This document shows, one piece after another, positions 1 to 7,801 of a stretch of 60,854 nucleotides of DNA. The stretch spans positions 1-60,854 of the forward strand of contig JAJKHS010000048.1 of assembly GCA_021154885.1 (NCBI GenBank), given 5' to 3'. The first letter of the stretch is position 1; every line of letters begins with the position of its first letter. The notes beneath the pieces were generated by a model. It made no database searches and was not told the DNA's origin. It saw only the letters and a program-made list of their open reading frames with translations. A program made the position numbers and the translations under genes. Source of the DNA: Thermoanaerobaculum sp. Its GTDB lineage: Bacteria; Acidobacteriota; Thermoanaerobaculia; Multivoradales; UBA5704.

Positions 1-98
1 CCTAACGTAAAATTTTCGGTTGGATCTTCGTCCGGTCCGCCTGGCGCCTGCATGACACCGTCCAGTGATGTAAATGTGGACGCGATGAGTTTTCTCAT
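1..98 (-). CDS. dihydrofolate reductase family protein (RibD C-terminal type), 5' part only
   Basis: The minus strand opens with an ATG at 98 preceded by an AGGAG ribosome binding site at 105-109 and runs off the window edge after 32 codons. The visible N-terminus, MRKLIASTFTSLDGVMQAPG, is the typical opening of the DHFR-like RibD C-terminal family: a first beta strand followed by SLDGVMQAPGGP. Members are NADPH-dependent reductases, many of unknown substrate. Only the N-terminal 32 residues are here, so neither catalytic residues nor full length can be judged. The family call rests on that one motif. Confidence 0.75.
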   Translation of the reverse strand, partial: MRKLIASTFTSLDGVMQAPGGPDEDPTENFTL

Positions 99-605
99 GT
101 AACTCTCCTATGATTGGATTACATCGTGCGCGCTAACCGCAAAATCAACCTTGATCCGCCCTCACCTTGCCACGCGGGAATGCATATCGTCAGCGCCCAT
201 ACCCCTGAGCTTGCCGGAGGCTTCCCGGAGAAGTTGTTCATTCCACATGGGTTGGAGTCTACACTGATTTCTAAGACTCGTCAAATGGGTGCCAGAGCAG
301 ACGTATAGGCGGCCCGAAGAGCCAAGCATTGCGCATCCTCTGGAGGAAGGCCGCGGTTCGGCTGTCGGGCGGTGACGGATAACGCGCCCGAGAAAGGGGT
401 GGTCCGCGGAACGTTATCCGAAGCGGATAAGATTCCAGAGTGCTGCGAGCCGTTCCGAAGTCATTGTGGATATGGGAGTTGAGCCGAATTGAGGGGCCGT
501 GAGCGGAGGTTGCTTATACGTTCGTGCGGGACGGCTATGCGCCCGGCCCGCGTCGATGCTTAGGCGGCAGAGCGGCCCCCGTCCCCGGTCGACGCCCGAT
601 CCGGA
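99..605. other. gene-free stretch before the BrnT/BrnA-like promoter
   Basis: I see no supportable gene in these 507 bases. A 64-codon frame at 114-308 has no ribosome binding site and a composition like non-coding sequence. An inverted repeat TTATCCG-AAG-CGGATAA lies at 414-430, and a related GACGGATAAC is found at 374-383. These could be remains of an operator, but nothing links them to a gene. Confidence 0.4.
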
Positions 606-633
606 TTGACTCCGTATACGATGGTCGTATACT
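606..633 (+). promoter_or_regulatory. sigma70-type promoter with overlapping 8-bp palindromic operator
   Basis: TTGACT (606-611) and TATACT (628-633) are separated by 16 bases, a near-consensus -35/-10 pair. A perfect inverted repeat, GTATACGA (614-621), TGG, TCGTATAC (625-632), fills most of the spacer and the -10 box. It is placed where a bound repressor would block RNA polymerase. The next genes are a toxin stump and a DNA-binding antitoxin, so autoregulation by the antitoxin is the natural inference. Confidence 0.7.
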
Positions 634-649
634 ACCGGGTGGAGGGGGC

Positions 650-751
650 ATGGGCGATTGGGCCGAGGCGACGGAGTTTGATTGGGATGGCGGCAACGCA
701 GAGAAAAACTGGCTGCGGCACCGAGAGCTTGAAGCCAATCCCGAGGTTTGA
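650..751 (+). pseudogene. BrnT-type toxin, truncated 5' stump
   Basis: An ATG at 650 follows a GGAGGGGG ribosome binding site. The 33-residue product contains FDWDGGNAEKNWLRH, which matches the N-terminal strand and helix of BrnT-family RNase toxins (F-x-W-D followed by N-x-x-K-N-x-x-K/R-H). After this point the frame diverges and ends at 749-751, whereas BrnT toxins are usually about 90 residues. The downstream antitoxin begins, in another frame, right where toxin similarity stops. I infer an internal deletion that removed the toxin body and joined its first ~20 codons to the antitoxin gene. The catalytic part is missing, so no active toxin is expected. Confidence 0.6.
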
Positions 752-998
752 GTCGGAGGACGAGGAGCGGGAGCTCTGGGCGACCCATGACTCGACCGAG
801 CACGTGGATTGGAGCCGCGCCAAGCCTACCACGTTCTCCCGGCTCAAGCCCTCCACACAGACGATCTCTTTGCGCCTTCCTGAGACGCTCCTCGAAAATC
901 TGAAGATGCTGGCCAACAAGCGTGACGTTCCTTATCAATCACTCCTGAAAATCTTTCTGGCGGAGCGTATCGAACAGGAGCTTCGCGGTCTGCGTTGA
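687..998 (+). CDS. BrnA/CopG-type antitoxin (ribbon-helix-helix), orphaned
   Basis: The product carries the conserved antitoxin pattern LKPIPRFESEDEERELW, then HDSTEHVDW, then TISLRLPETLLENLKMLA, a ribbon-helix-helix DNA-binding segment, and ends with a helix rich in charged residues. It would normally bind and neutralise a BrnT RNase and repress the shared promoter. The start is uncertain: ATG at 687 gives 103 residues, but the first ~14 come from antisense-framed toxin sequence; TTG at 729 begins exactly at the conserved part and gives 89. The cognate toxin is truncated, so this is an orphan antitoxin or a relic. The promoter at 606-633 carries a matching palindromic operator. Confidence 0.75.
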   Translation: MAATQRKTGCGTESLKPIPRFESEDEERELWATHDSTEHVDWSRAKPTTFSRLKPSTQTISLRLPETLLENLKMLANKRDVPYQSLLKIFLAERIEQELRGLR

Positions 999-1014
999 GG
1001 AGGAGGGCTCCCCG

Positions 1015-1983
1015 ATGACCGGCGTCCATGGCATTCATCACATCACGGCCATCTCCGGAGAGGCCCAGGAGAACCTCGACTTCTACACGGGCGTCCTGGG
1101 TCTCCGGCTGGTCAAGAAGAGCGTCAACCAGGATGCGCCGGACACCTATCATCTCTTCTATGCCGACGCGGAGGGGCACCCAGGGACCGACCTGACCTTC
1201 TTCCCGTGGCCGCAAATGCCTCCCGGGCGCAAGGGGGCGGGGCTGGCGGTGGAGGTCGGGTTCGCGGTGCCCGAGGGGAGCCTCGCGTTCTGGGCCGAGC
1301 GGCTGGGTGCGATGGGGGTGACTTCAACCCCGGAGAGGCGCTTCGGCGAGGAGGTGCTGCGCCTCCGCGATCCCCACGGGCTCGAGCTGGCGCTGACCGC
1401 GGTGCCCGGGCCGCGGGACTTCGCGCCCTGGCGGCACGGTCCCGTGCCGGAGAGTCACCAGATCCGCGGCTTCCACGCGGCGCGCCTGTGGGAGCGGAGC
1501 CTCGCCCAGACCGCCCGCTTCCTGGGCGGCGCTCTCGGCTTCAAGCTCATGGGCGAGGACGCCGGCTGGCATCGTTTCGGCGCCGACGGGGGAGGCTCCG
1601 GCCGCTGGGTCGAGATCCGCGAGGTGCCGGGGGAGCGGCTCGGGGAGTGGGGCACGGGCGTCGTCCACCACGTGGCCTTCCGCGTCGCCGGCGAGGAGGA
1701 GGAGCTCGCGGTGCGGCGGCAGGTCCAGGAGGCCGGCTCGCACCCCACCCCGGTCATCGACCGGTTCTGGTTCCGGTCGGTCTACTTCAAGGAGCCAGGC
1801 GGCGTGCTCTTTGAGATCGCCACCGACGGGCCAGGCTTCTCGGTGGACGAGGATGCGGACCATCTGGGCGAGCGGCTGATCCTGCCGCCCTGGCTCGAGC
1901 CCCAGCGCCAGGAGATCGAAGCCGTTTTGCCCCGCCTTCGCCCGCCGGCACCGGCCGTGCCGCCTCGGGATTCCGTGGCATAG
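1015..1983 (+). CDS. ring-cleaving dioxygenase of the VOC (glyoxalase/MhqO-like) family
   Basis: The 322-residue protein opens with GVHGIHHITAISGEAQENLD, the first beta-alpha-beta unit of a vicinal-oxygen-chelate module. A second pair begins near residue 145 (SHQIRGFHAARLW). Metal-ligand candidates are the HH of the first strand, H in VVHHVAFRV and the E of GVLFEIATDGPGF. This matches the MhqO/MhqA group of putative ring-cleaving dioxygenases, cytosolic non-heme metal enzymes linked in Bacillus to resistance to hydroquinones. The ATG follows a GAGGAGGAGG ribosome binding site. It stands alone, 16 bases after the antitoxin, and its substrate cannot be deduced here. Confidence 0.88.
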   Translation: MTGVHGIHHITAISGEAQENLDFYTGVLGLRLVKKSVNQDAPDTYHLFYADAEGHPGTDLTFFPWPQMPPGRKGAGLAVEVGFAVPEGSLAFWAERLGAMGVTSTPERRFGEEVLRLRDPHGLELALTAVPGPRDFAPWRHGPVPESHQIRGFHAARLWERSLAQTARFLGGALGFKLMGEDAGWHRFGADGGGSGRWVEIREVPGERLGEWGTGVVHHVAFRVAGEEEELAVRRQVQEAGSHPTPVIDRFWFRSVYFKEPGGVLFEIATDGPGFSVDEDADHLGERLILPPWLEPQRQEIEAVLPRLRPPAPAVPPRDSVA

Positions 1984-2040
1984 ACATATCCTCGACCTTG
2001 TCCTCGAGCGTGTCTCGAAAGTCCGGTGTTTCGCCCTCCG

Positions 2041-2145
2041 CCGCCCGGCGATGAATCGCCGGGCTAGGAACAGCGCCTCCTGAAGGAGGCTTCAAGCCGG
2101 ATTCATCCGGCGCCGTTCCTAGCCCGGGCATTCATGCCCAGGCGG
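2041..2145. repeat. compound palindromic repeat (REP-like)
   Basis: About 105 bases form a long inverted repeat. The outer arms CCGCCCGGCGATGAATCG (2041-2058) and the complement of 2126-2144 pair imperfectly, and GGCTAGGAAC (2061-2070) pairs with GTTCCTAGCC (2115-2124). Each arm contains its own small palindrome (CGATGAATCG, GGATTCATCC, GGCATTCATGCC), and CTTCAAG lies inside. The layout closely resembles the 110-bp element at 10111-10220. It lies between two convergent genes. Confidence 0.65.
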
Positions 2146-2193
2146 GGAGGCGGCTTCGGAACCGGACTTTCGCGGCTGTCGCAACAGCCGCAC

Positions 2194-4983
2194 TCAGAAC
2201 GCGGTCGTGTCCCCCGCGCTTGCCAGAAGCCCGGTGGGGTTTTCGTAGGTCCGGATGGCGCCCGTCGTGAGGTCCTGGACGCGCAGGACGTAGTGGCGAT
2301 CGGAGAGGGAGCCGTAGAAGAGCCAGAAGTGGCCATTGAACGCCTGGCCGTCGAGCAGCTTGACGAAGACCTCTGGGACGTCGGCGCCGAAGAACCAGAA
2401 GTAGCCGCTCTCGTCTGCCAGGGCGACCGCCTGGCCGTCGCCGTGGTCCTTGCCGTTCTGCCAGGTGACCTCGGCCTTGAAACGCCGGCCGCCGAGACAC
2501 AGAGAGGTCGGACCGGCGGCGCACGGCGTCGTGGCCAGCTCAGCGACCGCGGGGGTCGCGCTGACCGCGGCAACGCCGGCGGAAACCTGCGGGACCGAGG
2601 GGAGCGATCGAACGTCGGCGACGCTCGCGAAGCGGCCAGCGGGATTCAGATAGGTGTGGACAGCCCCGGTCAACTCGTCGCCGACCGTGACCTCGAAGGG
2701 CACGTTCGAGAGCGAGGCGTAGAAGGTCCAGAGATGCCGGTTGACGACGGTCCCGTCGAGCAGCTTGACGGCGAGCTCGAGGCTGCCGGGCGCGAAGAAC
2801 CAGAAGTAGCCGCTGTCCGGGCCGAGGCGCACCGGCGTCGCCGGACCGGTGTTGTCCGCGAAGTCCCGCCAGGCGGCCGTCACCGTGAAGCGGGGAGTCG
2901 CGGCGGCGCCGACTGGCGGCCCGAGGCGCAGCGGCGTCGCGCCGGGGAAGCGGCCGGCTACGACGCCATAGCTGTTGGTCGCGGCGTAGAGGCGGCCGGG
3001 ATCGGCCGGATCGAGCACCAGAGAGACCAGGAGCGTGTCGTCGAGATGGCGGGTGAAATCGCTCGCGAGCAGTGTCCAGGTCGCGCCGGCGTCGGTGCTG
3101 TGGTAGAGCTGGGAGAGCGGACCGTACCGGTCGGCGTAGAGCGTCGCCGGATGGCGTGGATCGATCACCAGCAGGTCGATGCAGAAGTAGGGTGGCGGGA
3201 GCGGCGGCCCGCCGCCGGAAAAGGTGGGAGGAAGCCCGGGAGGGATCCCCTGGTAGCTGGGCTGCCAGTTGGCGCCGCCGTCCCGGCTCTTGCTCAACCC
3301 TTCGCAGCCGCCGGCGTAGAGGGTGCGGGGATCGGAGGGATCGACCGCCACGACTTGCACCTGGCTGCCCGCGCCGGGGATCGCCGTCCAGTGGGCGGCG
3401 CCGTCCCGGCTCGCCAGGAGCTGGCCAGCGGCGACCGTGAAGACGTGGCGCGGGTCGGCCGGGTCGAAGGTGAAACGGGGAGGGAAAGTAACAAGGCAGA
3501 AGTCGCAGCCGGGAAAGAGGTCGCCGCCCCGTTGCCAGGTCTCCCCGCCGTCGGCACTCGTGAAGATGCTGTAGCTCTCACCGGCCAAGACGACGGACCC
3601 TTGCAGGTAAGGGTGGAAAGCGAGGCTGTACACCCCACCGGGCAGGGTTCCCCCGGGAGGGGCCCAGGACGCGCCGCCATCGTGGCTTACGCGCAGGCCC
3701 GCCTGAGTCACCAGCAGAATGTGCCTGGGATCGAAGGGATCGACCGCCAGGGAGTAGGGGGTCAAGCTCGCCGTCGAGGCGAGCTGCGTCCAGGTCTGGC
3801 CGGAGTCGGCGCTCTTCCAGACCGGCCCGTAGGCCTGTACCGCATAGAGGGTGCCGGGAGCGCCGGCTGGGGCTTCCAGGGAGTTGATATAAAGGTTGTC
3901 GAACCCCTGATTGATCGGCAGCCAGGTGCTCCCGTCGTCCCGGCTCTTGAGCAGGCCTCTGGAGTCGGGAAAGCCCGAAAGAGCGTAGAGCACGTGCCGG
4001 TCACGGGGGTCGATGCGCACCTTGACGAAGCCGGCAAGGCCCGACCCCGCAATCTCCCAGGAGTCGCCGCCGTTGCTGCTGCGGAAGAGCCTGCCGTCGG
4101 GCTCGGCGACGTAGAGCCGGTTCGCGTCCTGCGGATCGACCGTGAGCTCCCGGCAATCGAAGCTGCCGTCGGGAGGCGAGGGCAGCGGCACCGGCGTCCA
4201 GGGTCCGCCGGGCTGGCGGCTGCGAAAAAAGCAATAGCCGCTCTCTTCCGCCCAGAGCGTGCCGTAGAGCGTGGCCGGGCCGCCACCGGAGCTGCCGGGA
4301 GCGACCGCAAGCGTCTTGAAGTCCCGTTCGTTGAGGTCCGGAGTGAGCGAGTACGGAGCCCAGTGCGCGGCGGCGTCGGGGCTCGTGTAGACCCCTTGTG
4401 AAGTCGTCACGTAGAGGACGCCGGGCCGGCTCGGGTCCTGGACGAGAGATCTGTACAAGCCCAGCCCTTCGAGGCCCTGGCTGGCGGCCGACCAGGTCGT
4501 GCCGCCGTCCTGGCTCTTGAGCACGCCGTTTTCAAACAACAGAGCATAGAGGGTCCCGCGCGTGTGCGGATCGGCTGTCAGAGCCACGAAGATATCGATC
4601 GGCGAGGGCACTTCCCGCAGCGTCGTCCAGGTCGCGCCGCCGTCTGAGCTGCGCACGATCCCATCGAAGGAGACGCTGTAGAGGGTCCGGTGATCGAAGG
4701 GATCGATCACCAGTGGTGAGGCACCGCCCGGCGGCAAGCGCCACCACGATGCTCCGGCGTCGGCACTCTTCCACAGGCCCGCGAAGTTGGTGTCGACATA
4801 GAGGATCGCGGGGTCGACCGGGTCGAACACGAGATCGTCGGGCTGGCCGCCCGGCGGTCCCAGCAGGGTCCAGCGGTCGACGCCCGCGCCGGCCGGACGC
4901 GGGGCGGCAGCGAGGACGAAGATGAAGAGAAAGGCGAGGACCTTGAGGCCGGGAGAGCTTGGTGGCGGGTGAAGAAGTCCCAT
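2194..4983 (-). CDS. secreted BNR/Asp-box beta-propeller protein with two C-terminal repeat domains
   Basis: A signal peptide (basic start, then LKVLAFLFIFVLAAA, cleavage near AGA) leads into about 600 residues of repeated S-x-D-x-G-x-T-W Asp boxes (for example SSDGGATW, SQDGGTTW, STDAGATW) alternating with DPxDPRxLYA strands. This is the VPS10/sialidase-like propeller layout of exported photosystem-assembly-like and BNR proteins. No sialidase catalytic set was seen. The last ~240 residues hold two copies of a domain with GYFWFF, VKLLDG, FYGSLS and TYxNPxGxxAS motifs. I start at 4983 because AAGGAG (4993-4998) is nine bases upstream; the in-frame ATG at 4992 would abut that site. Function unknown; probably cell surface or extracellular binding. 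Confidence 0.85.
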   Translation of the reverse strand: MGLLHPPPSSPGLKVLAFLFIFVLAAAPRPAGAGVDRWTLLGPPGGQPDDLVFDPVDPAILYVDTNFAGLWKSADAGASWWRLPPGGASPLVIDPFDHRTLYSVSFDGIVRSSDGGATWTTLREVPSPIDIFVALTADPHTRGTLYALLFENGVLKSQDGGTTWSAASQGLEGLGLYRSLVQDPSRPGVLYVTTSQGVYTSPDAAAHWAPYSLTPDLNERDFKTLAVAPGSSGGGPATLYGTLWAEESGYCFFRSRQPGGPWTPVPLPSPPDGSFDCRELTVDPQDANRLYVAEPDGRLFRSSNGGDSWEIAGSGLAGFVKVRIDPRDRHVLYALSGFPDSRGLLKSRDDGSTWLPINQGFDNLYINSLEAPAGAPGTLYAVQAYGPVWKSADSGQTWTQLASTASLTPYSLAVDPFDPRHILLVTQAGLRVSHDGGASWAPPGGTLPGGVYSLAFHPYLQGSVVLAGESYSIFTSADGGETWQRGGDLFPGCDFCLVTFPPRFTFDPADPRHVFTVAAGQLLASRDGAAHWTAIPGAGSQVQVVAVDPSDPRTLYAGGCEGLSKSRDGGANWQPSYQGIPPGLPPTFSGGGPPLPPPYFCIDLLVIDPRHPATLYADRYGPLSQLYHSTDAGATWTLLASDFTRHLDDTLLVSLVLDPADPGRLYAATNSYGVVAGRFPGATPLRLGPPVGAAATPRFTVTAAWRDFADNTGPATPVRLGPDSGYFWFFAPGSLELAVKLLDGTVVNRHLWTFYASLSNVPFEVTVGDELTGAVHTYLNPAGRFASVADVRSLPSVPQVSAGVAAVSATPAVAELATTPCAAGPTSLCLGGRRFKAEVTWQNGKDHGDGQAVALADESGYFWFFGADVPEVFVKLLDGQAFNGHFWLFYGSLSDRHYVLRVQDLTTGAIRTYENPTGLLASAGDTTAF

Positions 4984-5482
4984 GCGGATCATCTCCTTCG
5001 AGAGTTACCTCCAGAGAGAGGTGCTCCCGGCGAAGATTTCATTTCGCCCCGGTCTCTTGATGTCTCCCGCGCTCGCCAGACCGACGCGACAGGACGCCTT
5101 GAGCGAGCCGGGTCAGCGCATCGGAATGTTTCGTGTCACCGGATATCACGATGGATCGGTCGTAAGCAATAACCAGATACCTCCTTCCTCTTGTAAAAGC
5201 CTTCCAAAACCTTTCTGCTGGTCCTACGGAGATTCAATCTCTCGCATGGCTCGCGCGAAGGCCAGCCACCACACCCAGCCTGACAGCCGCCATGAGGCTC
5301 TCAGAAGACCGTCCAGCAAGGGATCTGCCGCATAGCCAAGCCCGCGATTTCGTGCCGACGAGTATACCGCGGCAACCCGGCGAGATACACCACTCCCGGG
5401 CTCCAGCGCCTGAGCAAAGAAACATTGAAATCGAGCTATGAGCGGCAGCTTCATGACGGTGGAGCCCCCTGTGCTCTGCGCT
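4984..5482. other. gene-free stretch
   Basis: No convincing gene lies in these 499 bases. A 76-codon minus-strand frame (5224-5454) has no ribosome binding site and no recognisable similarity. The part next to 4983 should hold the promoter of the BNR gene, but I could not pick a convincing -35/-10 pair. Confidence 0.4.
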
Positions 5483-5998
5483 TCACCCGCTCTGCCCCGG
5501 CCCCTTCGCGTAGAGCGCCTCGTGGAACGCCTTGCCTTCGCGTACGAGGCGGATGGCGCCTTCGTTCGCCAGGCGGCGGAGGACGTCCGAGGCGGTGCGC
5601 GAATCGATGGCCTTCTTCTTCAGGTGGCTGCCGAAGCGGCGGTTGGCCTCCGCCGCTACCGCGGTCGCGCCGAAGGGCTCGCCGTCGGGCTGGCTCTGGA
5701 CGACCCGGCGCAGGAGCTTGCTCACCATCAGACGGCCCGAGGCCGGCAGGTCCTCCGGCGGCGGTGGGGGAGCGGACGGCGGAACGAGGGGGATCCGCGC
5801 CAGTTCCAACGCCGGCGCCGCCGCCGCCCGGAACGTCTCCAGGTGCTGCCGGACTTTTGCCAGCTCCGCTGCGTGCGCCGCTCGCTGCTCCCGGTGATGC
5901 ACCTCCTGCTGCGCATGCAGGGCCTCCTGCTCGCCATGGAACGCCGCGCGGGCTTCCAGATTCGCCACGACGTCTTCAACCGACAGCTTCGCGCTTAT
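5483..5998 (-). CDS. coiled-coil protein of unknown function, possible ATA start
   Basis: The frame encodes an N-terminal helical region (LSVEDVVANLEARAAFHGEQ, then runs of HAQQEVHHREQRAAHAAEL) predicted as a coiled coil, a Pro-rich linker (PPSAPPPPP), and a C-terminal basic alpha/beta domain that may be winged-helix-like (AANRRFG, LRRLANEGAIRLV). I do not recognise a named family. The open frame extends to an ATG at 6169, but a strong GGAGGAAAG (6002-6010) sits seven bases before an ATA codon at 5998-5996, exactly where the conserved-looking protein begins. I therefore propose initiation at ATA (171 residues), or a former ATG mutated to ATA. The upstream sequence looks non-coding and palindromic. 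Confidence 0.5.
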   Translation of the reverse strand: MSAKLSVEDVVANLEARAAFHGEQEALHAQQEVHHREQRAAHAAELAKVRQHLETFRAAAAPALELARIPLVPPSAPPPPPEDLPASGRLMVSKLLRRVVQSQPDGEPFGATAVAAEANRRFGSHLKKKAIDSRTASDVLRRLANEGAIRLVREGKAFHEALYAKGPGQSG

Positions 5999-6121
5999 GA
6001 GCTTTCCTCCAATCTCCGTCGACGACGACTCAGGACCCCCGGCGTTGCGGTGACTCCCGTCCCATTGCCGCAGCGTCAGGCCATTTCGCGGTGAGTGCAT
6101 GAAACGCCTTGATGGTACCAT

Positions 6122-6260
6122 GAGACGGTGCCGCAACGTGGTCCTCGGAGACTTGGGGTAACCAGACAATGCCGCATTGTCTGGTTACGTCGCGCCAGTG
6201 GCGACCTTGAGAAGCCGCAACGTTGGGCTCCTCGGAGAGATTGTCTCTCCAGGTTGCGGC
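6122..6260. repeat. cluster of perfect palindromes with CCGCAAC repeat units
   Basis: GTAACCAGACAATG (6158-6171) and its exact complement (6175-6188) form a 14-bp stem around a CCG loop. A second hairpin, GGAGAGA-TTG-TCTCTCC (6234-6250), lies inside a larger inverted pair CCGCAAC (6214-6220) and GTTGCGG (6253-6259). The two units share the lead-in CCGCAACGT, GG and TCCTCGGAGA (6131-6151 and 6214-6240). There is no poly-T tail, so these are not simple terminators. Confidence 0.7.
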
Positions 6261-6755
6261 AAAATTTGAATCTTCACCGCAGTGGCGGAATTGGATGCGT
6301 TAATCGAAATCGACGTTGCCGGGAAATCTGAAGACATTAGCGCAATGCGGGAGAGTGTTGCGGTGTCGTATGGAAGCGCTGCTGCTTTGTCCGCAGGCCC
6401 GTGACGATTTTCTGCTGATGTTGCGTTAAAGCCGCGAGAATCTGCGGTTTTGTTTGGAGACCTTGCGGTGAAGATGGAGGAGGTGCGGTAAAATTCGCGC
6501 AGCGGAGATCGTTGAGTGGGGCAGGATTAACGAGGAAGCAGGCGTTGCGGTAAAATGAGGCCACGCTGCGGTTCTGTTCTGAGGCGAAGCGGTGAAGCGG
6601 CTGGCGCCACCGCAGTGTATGGATACATTGCGCCGTTGTATGGATATGACGCGGCATTGTATCGATACGTTGCGGTGGGGAAGTGAAGGTCGCGGCGATG
6701 TCCCTGGCTGTCGGGTTGCCGCTTGCCACGTTGCGGCGATGTCAGAGGGCTTTGC
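6261..6755. repeat. degenerate repeat tract (TTGCGGTAAAAT-like motifs)
   Basis: This tract is less GC-rich than its surroundings and is dotted with variants of TTGCGGTAAAAT, for example near 6253, 6358, 6461, 6482, 6544, 6669 and 6729. Three degenerate 21-bp units, TTGTATGGATA plus a GCGCC/GCGG tail, are in tandem at 6614-6677. I see no gene; a minus-strand frame over 6337-6729 merely reads through the repeats. Confidence 0.5.
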
Positions 6756-7418
6756 TCACTCCCTCTCCGCGCCCTGAGCGGCTTGCCAGAGGTCGCGGTA
6801 TTTTTCGCGGACGTAGGGATCGAGCTCCGCGGCGAGCTCGGCGGGGAGCTGGAGGATGCGGATGACCTCGATCACGTCCGCCAAGTCCTTCAGCCGATGC
6901 GGGGCGGTCATCCCCGAGGCCAGCTTCAGCTCGATCAGGCGGGGTAGGGGAAGCAGGGCCACGCGCTCGCCGCGCACGGCGGCTTGGGCCGGGTCCGGGA
7001 ACACGACCGGCTTGGGGAGGCCGTCGCCTGGGTATTCTCCGGCGAGGACGACGTCGATGTTCACGCCGGACTCCGTATCCCGAATCCCCTTGCTCCCGGG
7101 GAACTTCGAGACATAGCCCAACCCGAGATGCTTCGTCCTGAACGCCTCCAGCCCTTCGCGAGTCAACAGGAGATCGATGTCTACAGTCACCCGTCGGTAT
7201 CCGTAGGCGTTGAGGGCCATGGCGCCGATGAGAGCGTAGGGAATGCCGTCCTCTTCCAGCAGGCGCGCCACCTTCTCGAGGGCGCGCTGAACGTCGGATT
7301 CGCCCATGAAGAACCTCGTCGCCTCTTCGATTCCTGCGTCAAGGCGAGACTCCAGCGTTGGGTCCAGACGAGGACGTTCGTCCCAAGCCATGCGAGAGGC
7401 TTCACTTCGAGGGCTCAT
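6756..7418 (-). CDS. nucleotidyltransferase-fold protein (AbiEii/DUF6036-like)
   Basis: The 220-residue protein has the nucleotidyltransferase signature GAMALNAYGYRRVTVDIDLL near residues 65-85: a G-A-x-A helix start followed by R-x-T-x-D-x-D, with the two aspartates as metal ligands. A third acidic strand, VNIDVVLAG, follows. Such folds occur in AbiEii-type toxins, MNT-like AMP transferases and uncharacterised relatives. It is the last gene of a three-gene operon; its ATG overlaps the previous stop by four bases (ATGA at 7415-7418), which fixes the start. The first ~35 residues lie outside the fold. Substrate unknown; a toxin, antitoxin or RNA-modifying role are all possible. Confidence 0.75.
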   Translation of the reverse strand: MSPRSEASRMAWDERPRLDPTLESRLDAGIEEATRFFMGESDVQRALEKVARLLEEDGIPYALIGAMALNAYGYRRVTVDIDLLLTREGLEAFRTKHLGLGYVSKFPGSKGIRDTESGVNIDVVLAGEYPGDGLPKPVVFPDPAQAAVRGERVALLPLPRLIELKLASGMTAPHRLKDLADVIEVIRILQLPAELAAELDPYVREKYRDLWQAAQGAERE

Positions 7419-7801
7419 TTCCTACCCGCGGAGCGACGCCTTCTTGTGCCGTCGAGAACCTCGGAATCAAGAAGCAACGGCCTTTTCCGATTGACCATCT
7501 CGAGGAGCTCCTTGAGCTCCGCGGCGATATCGCCGGGAGGGGATCCTGCAAGTCCCTTCCGGGCAAGACGCACTACCTCCGGGTAATCCTCACAGTTCCA
7601 GGCGAGGGACGCGGCGCTGCGATAGAGAATGGATCTCGTAGGCTCCAGACCCGAGGTTTCCGCCCAATTTTCCGCGGCCCAGCGTTCTTTTTCCAGGGCG
7701 CCCTGGAAAAACTCCCGAGCGCTGGACTTGTCCCGGTCGGAAAAGGCCTGCCGAGCCAACTCCATGGCGGCCTCATGGACAACTTCCGCCTCACTCTTCA
7801 T
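7415..7801 (-). CDS. small helical (TPR-like) protein of unknown function
   Basis: The 128-residue product has a pattern I have seen in small bacterial proteins of unknown function: a helix with AREFFQGALEKERWAAENWA, then EPTRSILYRSAASLAWNCED, then ARKGLAGSPPGDIAAELKEL. The paired helices suggest a TPR-like solenoid that could bind a partner protein. The start is fixed by an ATGA overlap with the upstream gene (7798-7801); an ATG further upstream in the frame at 7876 would lie inside that gene. In other genomes I recall this type next to the product encoded at 7798-8436, which suggests a conserved pair. No catalytic motif is visible. Confidence 0.7.
   Translation of the reverse strand: MKSEAEVVHEAAMELARQAFSDRDKSSAREFFQGALEKERWAAENWAETSGLEPTRSILYRSAASLAWNCEDYPEVVRLARKGLAGSPPGDIAAELKELLEMVNRKRPLLLDSEVLDGTRRRRSAGRK

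Noticed and set aside
114-308. 64-codon plus-strand frame
   Set aside because: No ribosome binding site and no similarity; starts inside the leader of the DHFR-like gene on the other strand.
2134-4401. Plus-strand open frame of 755 codons
   Set aside because: Antisense to the secreted BNR gene, which has a signal peptide, Asp boxes and a ribosome binding site; the frame shows no known motif.
5224-5454. 76-codon minus-strand frame
   Set aside because: No ribosome binding site, no recognisable family; would start 29 bases after the coiled-coil gene.
6337-6729. 130-codon minus-strand frame
   Set aside because: Composed of repeat units and lacks a ribosome binding site; its composition is set by the TTGCGGTAAAAT motifs.
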